Below are positions 25,826 through 37,600 of a stretch of 64,000 nt of DNA, piece after piece. Made by a program: the position numbers and the translations under genes. The DNA lies in NCBI RefSeq assembly GCF_910592395.1, contig NC_088316.1, forward strand, positions 18,972,001 to 19,036,000, in the 5' to 3' direction. A model generated the notes under the pieces. It saw nothing but the letters and a program-made list of their open reading frames with translations. It was not told the origin of the DNA and searched no databases. Each line of letters starts with the position of its first letter. Positions within the stretch are counted from its first letter, which is position 1. The stretch is from Lineus longissimus (taxonomy: Eukaryota > Nemertea > Pilidiophora > Heteronemertea > Lineidae).

Positions 25826-26699
25826 TTAATCCATGTGCATTTCTGGCGTCAAATGGTCAAATGGGACGTCGGCATGTGTAAATATTTCGTATAATGTGAT
25901 CCTAAAAACATTTGCTCTGAGTGAGCTCGCTGGAAAAAAGGAGGCATTATCATCGAAGACCATAACATCGGAGTTTAAACAAGACATCACTAAGTAAACG
26001 TGCGTGTTTGCATCGGTTATCATATGACTGCACAAAAACACATCCTTTTCTGCCAAGGCTAAACAATGGACGCAGCTGGATTAGGTCTGCAACTCTCAGG
26101 TATTGTCAACAACGGATGCTTTTCGCTATGAGTGGGTGTCATGTTTAGTCCCGGTGGAATGTTAATGTTCCACATATCTGCGTATTTCCATACAATAGAC
26201 CGATAGAGAGACTGTGACTTTGAAACATCGTGTTTACCAGAGAGTGCATCTCTTAACAATGGGAGGAGATGATCAGAAACGGTACACCGGATCTTGTGAC
26301 CACTTTATAGTTCCTCCAATTCGCTGCTCTATAGAATAGCGACAAAATTTAATCCGACCAATTTGGATTGGTCATGACTGTCATCGATTTTCAATACTTT
26401 CGGATATCATCGTGAGTTTAGCCGATACGTAGCTACCAGGCATATTAAAATTGGTCATATTGATGTGAAATTTTATCCAAGAGACAGCATCAAAACCCAG
26501 TGACGCAGCACTGATACTGTAACATTTCTAAAAGGCCAATGATCCTTGCTTGTACATTTAATTGCTGATGATCAAACGCACAAGGGAGGAATTCAGGATC
26601 GACCTTTACCATCGACTTCCATCGTATTTTTTTCAGCCAGTTAGAAACCGTAATCTGGCTTCTCAAGAACAATATACAGCTGAGGATAGCCAACCACAC
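25826..26699 (-). pseudogene. broken paralogue of the PAN-gene C-terminal region
   Basis: Reading the minus strand, short pieces in three different frames match the C-terminal exon of the neighbouring gene in the same order. At 26490-26550, ARIIGLLEMLQYQC aligns with SRIIADILAYQC. At about 26380-26479, MPGSYVSAKLTMI aligns with FPGVYDMKLMVM. At 25960-26056, EKDVFLCSHMITDAN aligns loosely with EETILVGCHDTSN. A stop at 26490 and at least two frame changes separate them, so no intact protein can be made. No PAN-module copy was found upstream. It is inferred to be a decayed tandem duplicate. Confidence 0.55.
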
Positions 26700-27941
26700 G
26701 GGACATCAATGCCCTTGTCCATTTGGCTAACAGAACGAGGTCGATGCATTTATCATCGAACTGCAACTGTAGAATGTATTAGGAGAGAGCAATAGCGATG
26801 GTTTCAGATCGGTTAACAAGGTTCCGATTCAGGTCATTCAATCTTAATTATATCAATTACCGGTGGCTGCAGGCCATGAAATCGGCGGGCACTCGACTGT
26901 CGCTTCATTCACTTAGTCATCGAGTTAGTGCGGTAGCCCTCGAGGCTTCGAGGAACGCCATGAACGCGCCCCTCGAAATCTCGTTACCACTCTTTCACCC
27001 GTAAGCGACGGAGAATTCTCAAATCTCGGATGTCAGTTTTGCTCAAGTGTTTTGCAGAGTCTGACTTGCTGTTATGCTTGCAGTCATTTTCTTTAAGGAA
27101 GAGCAAGTCTTGATTTGTTGGCTTTTTGTCTTTTTAGGATGTCTCTCTCCTCGGCATGCGAGAGTGAGTCTCCCGCGCATCAACGAGTGCCACTAGTTTC
27201 ATCGGTTATTGTGTCGATTGCCAAGAAGTAGGACTGAACAGAGGTAACTATCTAGTAACAGTAAATGTATAAATGAGTTTGTGATATCAAAAGAAAAAAA
27301 ACCACAAATCCTCATACCAATATGATACAACAAACGATTTGGATCTTTATCGTCAAAACTTAGAAAATTACATCTCGTAATCAGTTTATTGTGAAAACTT
27401 TGTCACTGAGTAGAAACTCTCCACTATTTGTAAAATGTTACAGAACTATCAGTCCGCATTCTTCCACTATTTCTTCCAAGCAGTTTCTTGACATCAAGAT
27501 AGTTATGAATATTTGCAGAACCAAGAATGAGAGGACTCTTAATCCGATACACCGTCAACTATGCAATTGGACGACACCAGTCTTGTCGATCAGCTCATTG
27601 CTTATCATCATATTTCCCGCAGTAAGCAACCTGAGAATTCCCAACGGAGAGAAACATCGGCGGTAATGGCTTAAATCGATATTCTTAATGTCAGCACTAT
27701 ATAAAGTGTATCAATAGAAATAACACATTTCAAGAACTGATTGCAGTTAGGTTTTTTTTTAATTCTTAAATCTGGCGATGAATTTCAAATAGGGTACGTC
27801 GTCACAAGCTTCCGTTCCAATTATTGAAAACCACAAAAGAGTTGAGGGGGTTAACTCTGATAACGTGTCGACAAAAAAAGTTAACAAGGTTTGATATCTT
27901 CCTATCTATATTGGTAATGGTAGTTCTGATATCTGTCATAC

Positions 27942-28117
27942 CCAGGTAGCTTCTCTATGGCACTTGGGGGCAGCTTGACTCGCTGAGCGCCGCTATCCGC
28001 GCAAATGACATTTGCCGCGTTATCTAAACTCATCATGGTTAACCACATGAAAAGGGACTCGTTGTCATCGAGTTGGGTTTTTATTGAGTTGATCTCAGCG
28101 TCACATTGCTTGACGCT
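27942..28117 (-). CDS. candidate internal exon, unknown protein
   Basis: A good acceptor, ttcattcttccag, opens a stretch of 58 codons without a stop that ends at a plausible donor, ACCTGG|gtatga. The peptide reads like protein: SVKQCDAEINSIKTQL, then MWLTMMSLDNAANVICAD and QRVKLPPSAIEKLP. I do not recognise the family. It lies upstream of the broken PAN-gene paralogue on the same strand, and could be part of another relict copy or of an unrelated gene. Confidence 0.35.
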
Positions 28118-28724
28118 CTGGAAGAATGAATCGGTTGTTTATTGGTGTGCCATCACGAGATATAGGTTACCGTCTTATTCTGACCTCGGATGAGGTGGAC
28201 TCAGCAGCGTCTCATTTCAGAATGGGCTCAACGTCATCGAAAAAATTCTAAATTTCATATTGATTTCCTCTTTTGTGGAACGTCAAAACTAGTTCCCAAA
28301 ACTAGTATTAGGTGGGCCCTGCCTTGCATATCATTACAAGTTCTAGTTCTAGTCCTAGCTCTAATATGTTGCTAACCCCAACCAGATCTTTCTATGATAA
28401 TTCTAAGCCCTCCCCTAACATTTCCTTCCATGTAAATGCTATCATTGTACGATTTTTTAAAATATCTGCGATCACCCACATCAGATTGATGAAACTTCAT
28501 GCAACTCGCACGGCGACATATCATGCCATCGATCTCCGCGCCACGTACCTGGCTCACAGACCCGATAATTTCAACGTGAGTTCAGATTTAGAAACCATCG
28601 GGCTCGGGGAAATTGTGATCAAAAGAAGGATTAAGTCGAGTTCAATCTAAAAACCATTACAGAAAATCTCACTTCTGAAAATGGAATGAAATGTTGATAG
28701 CTAACAGAATTCTTCAAAGGTGAA

Positions 28725-28913
28725 TCAAACACTTGTAGTGGGCGCGAGTTTAAGATTAATTTTAACATCAAAGATGTTGACATTTTCTCGCACATAAAAC
28801 TCCACTGGATATTTGGTGACACTACGTGCACTAACATAACTAAGGTCCATCGCATAGAATGATCCATGTGCATAGTATTTGTTAGATGGAAGTATAGAAA
28901 GAGGAGATTTTAA
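28725..28913 (-). pseudogene. possible second relict of the PAN-gene C-terminal region
   Basis: A 62-codon stop-to-stop frame encodes a protein-like peptide with no start and no clear splice sites. Its YPVEFYVRENVNIFDVKINL segment can be aligned with the IPYDPWNDEFNFSDKISL segment near the C-terminus of the PAN-domain gene (shared P, acidic, N and D-x-I positions). The similarity is weak, so it may be unrelated. Confidence 0.3.
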
Positions 28914-31900
28914 TCAAGCAGAGTCTTTTTAGAAAGACTCTGATTCAAACAGGCAATAAGTGCTGAGTGCATGTACAATGCATCATGACAAAGTGCATGA
29001 AGTGCATGAAGTATGCATTCAACGAGCAGTAGAATTGTCTCGCTCGTCTTGTGTTTACCTTGATTGTCTATCAGGGGTGATGAACTAGATGTAAACATTC
29101 GAATTGAAAAGTGGATTGTCTTATTTTATCATGTACATTATTTAGTATCCTCTGTCTCCCTCAATTATGTGTAGATAATAGGGAACCTCAAGAGGCAATA
29201 ACATTCCGTTTAATTTTTCCCAATGAACTTTAATGAAGCCACTAGTTCATTATAGAAATCATCATGAAAATTCCTTTCCGCGAGAACATAACATCGCATT
29301 TTCCAACACCTCTTTTTAGAACAGGATGTCAATTATGAATGCACTCAGTGGGACGGATCGCGGAAAAGAAAGAAAATCTGACAAATTCCAACCTGTTTTT
29401 ATTTCTAGACTGTGGTTTCCTTTTTAAAGTGCCACAGGTTTCGAAGAAGCTCTTTGCTTCGTGCAGCACTTCAGTTAACATCTTTGATAGACCTAGCCTC
29501 AGACGTTTTACTTTTTCATTAGCCTAATGTGCTCTAAACGTGATTCCAATGACAATAAATGCGTATCAGTTATTTAGAAGATTGCCAACTTAGAACTTCT
29601 TAAGATCAGAAAGCAACTAAGACTCCCTCGTCTTCATCGACTCTGAAGTAACATGGTAGCAGAGCCATCCTTTAGATTTCACATATACAGTGTCACCCTT
29701 AATGAAAGGATCAGTCAGCCTTGGCTTATGAGACACTCTTTACTTCCAAACTTCTATATCTAATGCCTGGCGAGAAGGCAGTTTGTACACTATAATTAAT
29801 TACCAGCTGGCGGCTAACCAACCGGCCCCATCGGAAAGAGCGGACCATCGATATCGGTCACTGCCACTTTCTCAAAAACTGGCATGAAATTATAATTTTC
29901 CTAATTTCGGCAAAAGGGCCACATTTCATTCTCCACGAAGCTGTAAATTGTTGGAGCGAAGGCCAACCGAAAAACGATTTCTCATCTTGCACTAATGGGA
30001 GACTTGTTTCCAAGTCACAGCTTTTTGAATTGTAAAAAGCACAAACCATGAGTATGCAAGGAAATTTATCCCAGAGCGATTGGTTTGCCTCTTTCTATCA
30101 GTGATCATGAATGCCTACCGCGACGAAAATGAATAATTCAACCTATTTTCTAATTCCCATGTTGACTATCTGTCAAGTTAAATGCGATTTGACTATTCGA
30201 CAGAATGCCAGTTATAAGCGAGTAGCGGTCTTGAACTGAGGTGTTTTGTAAAAAAACCGCAAAGAAAACGAAACTGATGTGTGGTCTATCAATGGCGATT
30301 GGATGTCTTCTGAATAAATCGGTGGCTGGGAAGCAAGTGTATTATTTCTCTTTTATCAGCTTCTTGCCGCAGCGGTGGGCGAAAGCATTTTCATATTTCT
30401 GCGGCGACATTTTTTCAGAAAGCCTTTGTTTGGGTTACTAATCTGTCTCTATTTTGGCTGATTGAGCCTGTTTATGCAAAACAGCGCTTATATCAAGAAT
30501 CACTTGAGGTTAAAAGAAAATGGTATTGTTGTCCCATTTTAATGCATTCTCCCATTACAATTTTCATGTATAATCGATTCTTAGAAGTCTAAATATGGCA
30601 ATGACATGGGTATTTCAACGTTCTTATGACGTATGGTAAAAGAAAATCCCCTCTGATGGAAGAGTTTTGATGCGAAGTTTCGTTTGGTGTTTTTGATACA
30701 TTTATCAGAAAAGCAAAAATAAGCCGAGAACATGATCGAGAAGCGTACAACCACACGCACAATGAGTAAGGGATGGGAAGGCAATTAAGCTCGAGAGGTT
30801 ATTTCTGGTAGTCGTGCCATGTTACAGTGATGTTGATGCAGAAGATAACATGCCATTCCACTCGCTACAATAAACAACCTCCATTTTTAGTCACAGCCAC
30901 GCCCGAAATCCATCCCAGTTTGCCCTATTTGTTCGTTTCAGCGGACACCTTAACTGGGCATGCTACGGGCTTCAGCGCTGCGTGTGGTAGGAAATTGGAT
31001 GAGACTTGTCTTCCTATAGCCTTTCCGAGACCTTTGCCCTCGGTGATTCTTAGGGCGAGAGCAAACCATACGATCTTCGTAAAAATAACCATAGCGTGCA
31101 ATCTGTTCATTCTGGTATCAAAAGTAATATCCAAGTCTTGGTTTTACCTGGCTCATTTGGCTTCCATGAGGTATTTGGTTGATAATCCATCGGGTAATAA
31201 AGTAACACGACATTTACTTCCAATACTATTAGCTTTCACCGCGCATGTTTGCTTTTGATAATGTGATTTTTTGTGAAAATAAGCGGGAGGAAAGTAACCA
31301 AATATCAAAATAGATGGTGATCACGAAGTTTAAGTTGCACGTGCAATAAAAGCGCTTCTGGGGTTGTAATGTGACGAATTATCAAACGTAACAGCAGTTT
31401 TATTTATGAAACGCCCATTAGCATCGTTACTCGATACTCGGAAGTCGGCAGCCAACGTTTTCGGAAGGCGTCACATGACTCGCTCCAACAATAATGCCAT
31501 ACCTTATCTTTTAATTTTCACTCTCGTAGGTCTTTTATGGCAAAGCGCGTCCTCACAGAAAGAAAGAAAGAAGCTTTTTGAGTTTTTTTAGTACTTAAAC
31601 CTGTTTTCAATGCGAGCTTGCCCCATCATCCCGCTACATTTAGCGTGCCACTATCAACAACAAATTTTTGATACCGGTAACTTTAAAAAAATGTAATTGT
31701 CGTCGTCATCATCATCAACATCATTGTCATCAACATCGTCATTGTCATCGTCATCAACGTCTTCATTGTGCACTCGCAAGTACAACTCGATTCCTGAGAG
31801 AATCAGCTTTAGCAATAATTAGTTATATCGCCCTTCTGTAATAACCATTCACAAAGGAACATCTTTTTACAGTCTCTAAAAGCTTTCATTACATTTGAAC

Positions 31901-32483
31901 TTCTTTCCTCTCGCTTACACCCCAAGGCATATTACAGCTTATTTACCATGGCTTTGAACTTTAAAGATAAGATACTAGATCGAAGCTTTGTGCGAGTTTA
32001 ATGTTCATATTTCTAAATCGTCTTGTGAATGCTGGTTTATCCCCAGGTCATATACATCTTCATTGCACATTTCATCATTCTTCAATGTTACGCCTGAGCA
32101 TTTGTCACATGTATTCTCTCTATGTGTCTGGGTTGCTACCACCTGATGGCAACATCACTTATGTTACTCTCGTGATCTGCGCAGGAACAAAAAAAACTAT
32201 TTGTTTATCAACGAATTTACGAAAGAAGCTAGGTAACGTCATTTCCGCCCTGCTGAGCTGACATTAAATGTTCTTTAATAGGAAATGGTCTGCCGAAGGC
32301 AATGCATCTACTCTCCGTTGCATAACTGTAAGATACAATGCAAATATACGGTATGGTGAAGCCAAACCGCTCCCTGGGTGAAGCAATTTCCTGTATGTTG
32401 GTCTATAAGTAAGATTGTCTACAAGGGAAAGATCCTGACATCCTTTCCATTTTACTCTATCCGCTTTAACTTTGTCTTTTCAG
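28914..32483. other. gene-poor stretch upstream of the GPCR
   Basis: No coding exon is supported. A degenerate (TCA/GTC)n microsatellite lies at about 31700-31767. The 5' untranslated exon and promoter of the GPCR gene should lie here or further left, because the coding exon is entered by a splice acceptor, but I could not place them. Confidence 0.45.
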
Positions 32484-32508
32484 ATTAAATAAATGGAAGA
32501 CCAGTAGT

Positions 32509-33774
32509 ATGACAATGTCCTCTGAAGTCGACCCCGGCTACGAGCGCCTTGGACCCTGCAACGGGACCGACCTGGTTCTCCGCGTGGGGGAGTGCGTCAG
32601 GGCCACGTTGATCAGCCCATCAGGATCTCTCCACAGCGGAGGGTCTCCTCATGAGATTACGTTAACAGCAGATGAAAACTCGACTGGTTGGAATTCTAGT
32701 AATTCGACATTAGAACAGAGTTTCGGAGGCGCAGTACCTCAATGGATTGCCATTCTCGTCCCCATAATATTCGCCATTGTCGTGATTCTGGGATGCGTAG
32801 GGAATACGCTCGTCTTTGTTGTCGTGGTGAAAAACCGTACTTACTATCGGAATACTACAAATATTTTCATTCTAAATCTGGCATTCGCTGATTTACTCTT
32901 CCTGGTGTTTTGTGTTCCATTTCATGCCGTGATTTACACACTTAACAATTGGCCGTTTGGACAATTCATGTGCAAATTTGTTCATTTTGTGCAGTACCTC
33001 GGCATGATTGCCTCAGTTCTCACGTTGGTCTGCATGGCAACCGATAGATATCTGGCCGTAGCCTACCCCTTAAAAACGAAACACTTGCGCACACCACCCA
33101 TTGCTTGTGCCGCTGCAGTCACAGTATGGATCCTAGCCATAGCAGGCTCAGTAGTCTGGCCTATACTATACACTATACGAGTTTACACAAACCTTGGCCC
33201 TAATCCGATGTTAATTCTTTGCGCAGACGACTGGGGAAGCAGAAGCAACAGGGCGATATATTTCTTATTCTTGTTCATTTGTGGATTTTTGATACCATTG
33301 ATTATCATCATTGTCATGAGTGTGTTGATGGTCATTCAGCTCTGGGCAACGCCAACCCCGGAACCAAGTTGCAACAGGAGCAGTTTCCAGCAGAAACGAA
33401 AAGTGACTCGGATGGTGATTGTTTTGGTCGCCATCTTTTTAATGTGTTGGTTTCCGTTTCACTTGACTTATATGTGGATAAGCTTCTCTTACGATACGTG
33501 GGAGAGAACCTACGCGTTTTTCTACCTACGAGTGTTCGCCCGTGTCTTATCATACGCAAATTCTTGTTTGAACCCAATTATTTATGCATTTATGTCCCAG
33601 AATTTTCGCCGAGGATTCCAGAAAGCTCTTCATTGCGGCAAACGAAGCTTGATTATACCAGAGCACCGGTCAATGTACAGTGTGAGTCAAAGTGAGATGA
33701 CGACTAACAATGTGACGATTGGTAACACCACACATTTCAACCACACCCCGCTTATTCGCCATCACCATGATTGA
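32509..33774 (+). CDS. rhodopsin-family neuropeptide GPCR (galanin / allatostatin-A / kisspeptin receptor-like)
   Basis: A 421-residue seven-helix receptor with the whole coding sequence in one exon. The N-terminus has N-glycosylation sites at N18, N57, N62 and N65. Visible class A landmarks are GN at 98-99 (TM1), LAFADLLF with D128 (TM2), C155 paired with C238 in loop 2, TDRYLAV with DRY at 179-181, CWFPF at 313-317 (TM6) and NPIIY at 355-359 (TM7). A possible palmitoylated C376 starts the tail. NSCLNPIIYAF followed by NFRRGF, and the RTPP in loop 2, fit the galanin/allatostatin-A/kisspeptin group. The exact ligand is inferred only. The exon starts at about 32484 after a ttttcag acceptor, so the leader is spliced. 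The first in-frame ATG after that was taken as the start. A four-residue upstream ORF (32493-32507) ends one base before it. Confidence 0.9.
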   Translation: MTMSSEVDPGYERLGPCNGTDLVLRVGECVRATLISPSGSLHSGGSPHEITLTADENSTGWNSSNSTLEQSFGGAVPQWIAILVPIIFAIVVILGCVGNTLVFVVVVKNRTYYRNTTNIFILNLAFADLLFLVFCVPFHAVIYTLNNWPFGQFMCKFVHFVQYLGMIASVLTLVCMATDRYLAVAYPLKTKHLRTPPIACAAAVTVWILAIAGSVVWPILYTIRVYTNLGPNPMLILCADDWGSRSNRAIYFLFLFICGFLIPLIIIIVMSVLMVIQLWATPTPEPSCNRSSFQQKRKVTRMVIVLVAIFLMCWFPFHLTYMWISFSYDTWERTYAFFYLRVFARVLSYANSCLNPIIYAFMSQNFRRGFQKALHCGKRSLIIPEHRSMYSVSQSEMTTNNVTIGNTTHFNHTPLIRHHHD

Positions 33775-33922
33775 ATGGGAATCTACACCCAATTTTGGCA
33801 CCCGTTCATTCCATAAGAATAATGGAAGGGACGTTAAAACGTGCACAGACATCATGAAAAGGATTTGAAGCAAAACAACCAAGAAACGCTTTGATAATAT
33901 AACAACGGGAGTTTTGAACGAC

Positions 33923-34092
33923 CCGGTGTAAAAGTAAAAAGTGTCCCCCCTGAAAAAGTGTCCGGCCCTATTGTATTCTGCAATATGGTTCTACAGAGAC
34001 CCTGACCGTCAATAGCTCAGAGATTGAAGCGCATAATAGAATCCTTTGTTCCCGGACATTTTATCCTAGGACATTTTAAACTTCTACACCGG
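33923..34092. mobile_element. 170-bp fold-back (MITE-like) element, copy A
   Basis: The two ends are imperfect inverted repeats of about 44 bp: CCGGTGTAAAAGT...GTGTCC...GTGTCCGG at the left, and at the right the reverse complement, CCGGTGTAGAAGT...ATGTCC...ATGTCCGG. No coding capacity and no clear target-site duplication. It lies 149 bp after the GPCR stop codon, so it may be transcribed in the 3' UTR. Confidence 0.7.
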
Positions 34093-34482
34093 TAACAATC
34101 TTTCGGGAGAATAGGCTTTCAAGTGAAAAAAATCATCGCCATGTCCATTGCCATAGCAGACACTAGGTAGTTTATGATGTGGACTGATTAATGAGGAATT
34201 GATACCGAAATGAAGGTATTGGTTGTCTCACAAGACACCGCTATAAAAATTCAATGTGTAGGCCAGGTGAGACAACCGACACTCGTATGATACTGACTAG
34301 ATATGTTAATTGCTGTGGCGATACAACTTTACAACATCTTCATTAACTCTTGCCATCTCAAATCATTTCAACATATCACCTCAGTTTCATTACATGTACA
34401 TACCTATTCTACATTTCATAAAAACACCCATGTATTTCTTATGTTTTTCATTATTGTCACTTATACTTCGCTGCTCATTAAG

Positions 34483-34652
34483 CCGGTGTGACAGCGGATA
34501 TAGTCCCCCTGGAGTCATAGTCCGGTAGCATTGTATTTGACCAATTAAGCAGCATGATCTATTGTACCGCTAACCCTAACCAAAACATTTAGCAATGCGG
34601 GCTATTGTTACACGGACTATCAGCCCTAGGACTACTATCCCCGTCACACCGG
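34483..34652. mobile_element. 170-bp fold-back (MITE-like) element, copy B
   Basis: It has the same length and plan as copy A: CCGGTGTGAC...TAGTCC...TAGTCCGG at the left and the reverse complement, CCGGTGTGACGGGGATAGTAG, at the right. About 36 of 44 arm positions pair. It starts exactly 560 bp after the start of copy A. The two share termini and spacing but the interiors differ. Confidence 0.7.
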
Positions 34653-37600
34653 TTCGTCTACTGTTTTCGGTATCATCATCATCCCATGTTTGAGCTTTGG
34701 TTCTCTGGAGGGGTGATAACAAAAGGAAATAAATGTCACAACTTTACTTTCGCAGAACAAACTCCTTCAATGGAAAATATAGAAAACGCCCTGATCTGTC
34801 TACATTGCTATCTGATCACAATATCAATTCTCTATTCTCATCTTGTCGTGCTGATAGTCCTTGTCACTTTTACTTTTGGAATGGGCGAACATAAATACTC
34901 GATAAATGAGGCTGTTTTAAATGAAAAAAGCTCAGATCCAGACAGTCACGCACGCGATATTCAAATCTTCCCAAAAACAATCAAACATCTGTCCGATAAA
35001 TTAAAACCACTGATGACATTCGTGTATGTTTCAGTTGTGTTCTGGCTTGCACGTTCTGAAGTGAAATGATTAAATCCATTTCGGTGGTTTGATATGTTCG
35101 TCATTGTGTGTTTGAAGTTAGCGAGACAAGGCACGCCTCGGCTGTCATATGGTTGTCAGCACCAGCCATGTCAAACAATTTCAATTGCTGGGAGTGGTGG
35201 ATGGAATTTGCTTCATCGACGAGCACATGCGCATTCATATAGGGACTCTGTCACGGCAGCTGGACCCTTCCGACTGTCGAATGATAGGGCGGCTTAGAGA
35301 AGACCATTTGCGCGTCATTTCAACCAATGTCGGAAAGCGTGGATGGTGATTACTACTTGATTATGTCTCCAGACTAATGCCAGTGCAAGACTAGCAAACC
35401 TAAGAACGGGACATAGCCTTATCCCGTCTGAGATCATTTGTATTTCATGGTATCATCTTAATGAGATTTTCCTTTCTTTGCATCGTAAATGGATGGCCAT
35501 TGATGATATTAGTTCCAGCTCACTCTCGTGACGAAAAACCAATAATAATAAACCCGATAAGCAAAGACCTTTATCGCTCATATATAGTCTACCGCGGCTG
35601 AGTAAATATCTCATTTCATCAGCTCGATGGGATCAAATACATTGGAAAATAATGACACTCTTGTTGTCTAATGCCCAGACGGAAGAACCGGCTATTTCGA
35701 CTGCATCGGCCGAGCTCTGTATATCGACGAAACCTGCCACATTGGCCTGATCATTCTTTATCATAATCATAACATTCCATACCATTGTAATCTGAGGAAA
35801 GATGTTAGAGAAGTATCGAAACTCTCTATGATACAAGTATTGAGTTCAGAGCTCAGCGCCCGCTAGGACATTATAAGCTCTATAATATCATGTAGGAGGA
35901 AACTGGACACCCGTCCGGAAACCTACGCGCTCTCTATTACATAAAGACGTGCACCGTACCACAACCTCAGGGTTGGCAGGCGCTGACGGTAATTTTGAAA
36001 AGCAGTCTTACCACTGAGCCACTCTGCGACAACCCTTTGGGCATGATGTCTATGATTGATGTGTCCGCCTTTCTCAGAGGTGATCTAAGTATTCCCTCGA
36101 AGCTTTCCAAGAATTTTCCAACTTCTAAGGATCTGTACCTTTAAGAGAGTTTTCATGGTTTGGCGTATCTTGCTAACGTTGATTGACGATCTATTGAACA
36201 AGTTGCTTGCAAGATGAGATTTCGCAACGCTTCATGCTCCATCAAAGAACGCCGCTCTCATGATGAAATGTCCTTCTTATTTCCTTTTATGCAGCTATCC
36301 AGAAAACATTCTGAGGGTGAGCTATGTAGCATGATAATGGATCCGAGAGAAATGGATTAGCACCGTGGTTTGATATGACTTGGCCCATTATGTGGTGAGT
36401 AATTAAATTGTTAAGATTTCAAAAGAATTTCATATCCGAGTGATGTTATGATCCCAGTGACAAGAGAAAATCTGATTTATTTTGGTACTTGTTAATTTGT
36501 TTCACCTTGCTTTATGAATCTTTAATGCCAGCGCCCAAAAAACAAGTAATATTACCACATCTTCGATAGTATTACTTGGCTTTATCAGCTCCTCGACGTT
36601 CAATCACTCAAGCCAGATTTGTTGTTTATATATTCCAAGATTTTTTGACTGGTCAGGTTACATTACATAGAAGTTCACTCTCCATCGGAGTAGTTTTATT
36701 TGAAGTCAAGTATACATTACGGATCTTTTTTATACAATCTCCGACATTGAAGAATTATATATAATTGCATGAATCCTCCATCAATAAGGATTCATTACAC
36801 CTGGCTCATCATGTAGCATCAGATGTCCACAATGCACATGCCGCTATTGAAGAGTGCCAAAAGCGCCAACCTCACCTCAATCGTTTCAGAGGAATATTTT
36901 TCACGACAAGTCTCTCAGGATTAATCCATCATCTCCACGAGTGTAACCAAGAGAACTCTTGGTGAAACCTTGAAGCCGTCGCCATACCCGAAGAGCAATT
37001 ACGAGTCGATTTTTCTACAACCTAGTCTCAGGTGTTCAATCTGTTTCCTAGACAAAAGCAAGAACCTATTTTCGACGCGGTGAATGTGTGTTTTTTTTCT
37101 TACACAATTCGGTTCGGAGTTCGTGTGTTTTTTACTCTGTTCAATTTTAAATGAGGTATCTCAGACATAAAAAAAGCCATCTCGTTTTCGTGCCTGCGAT
37201 ACTACGGATGGCTCAACACCATTAACTAAACTCCACACAGATCGATTGTTGTCTAGCTTGACTGAGTCGGGTTGGAACTGAACTTTTTTATTTCCAAACT
37301 TTTCATGGTTATCTGGAGTTTCAAGTTCCAAAAAGTACTTTAGTTCAATTTCGCCGAAGAGATGATGGTTTGTTAGCCGTGCATGAAAGATAACCCAATG
37401 ACACAAAAAAGGAGACGCATAAGTTGTGCTTTGTTTCAGGTAAACTGATCAAACAGGTCTCCTTCGTTTAAGACGGAGAATACATTATCTCTCCAAAGTT
37501 CCCATTATCTTTGTCTGAAACAATGCCTTTGATATCGAATAGAGAACTCCCATTTTATGAGTATACTCGTGTTTGGTAACATTCTGCCTCAATTCACTCA

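Noticed and set aside
30827-31258. 143-codon plus-strand ATG frame
   Set aside because: No domain, no splice evidence, within chance expectation.
34605-35069. 154-codon plus-strand frame with a hydrophobic segment
   Set aside because: Non-ATG start inside the fold-back element and no recognisable domain; length is near the chance limit.
35925-36035. Minus-strand tRNA-like sequence
   Set aside because: Good A-box word only; no B box at the right distance.
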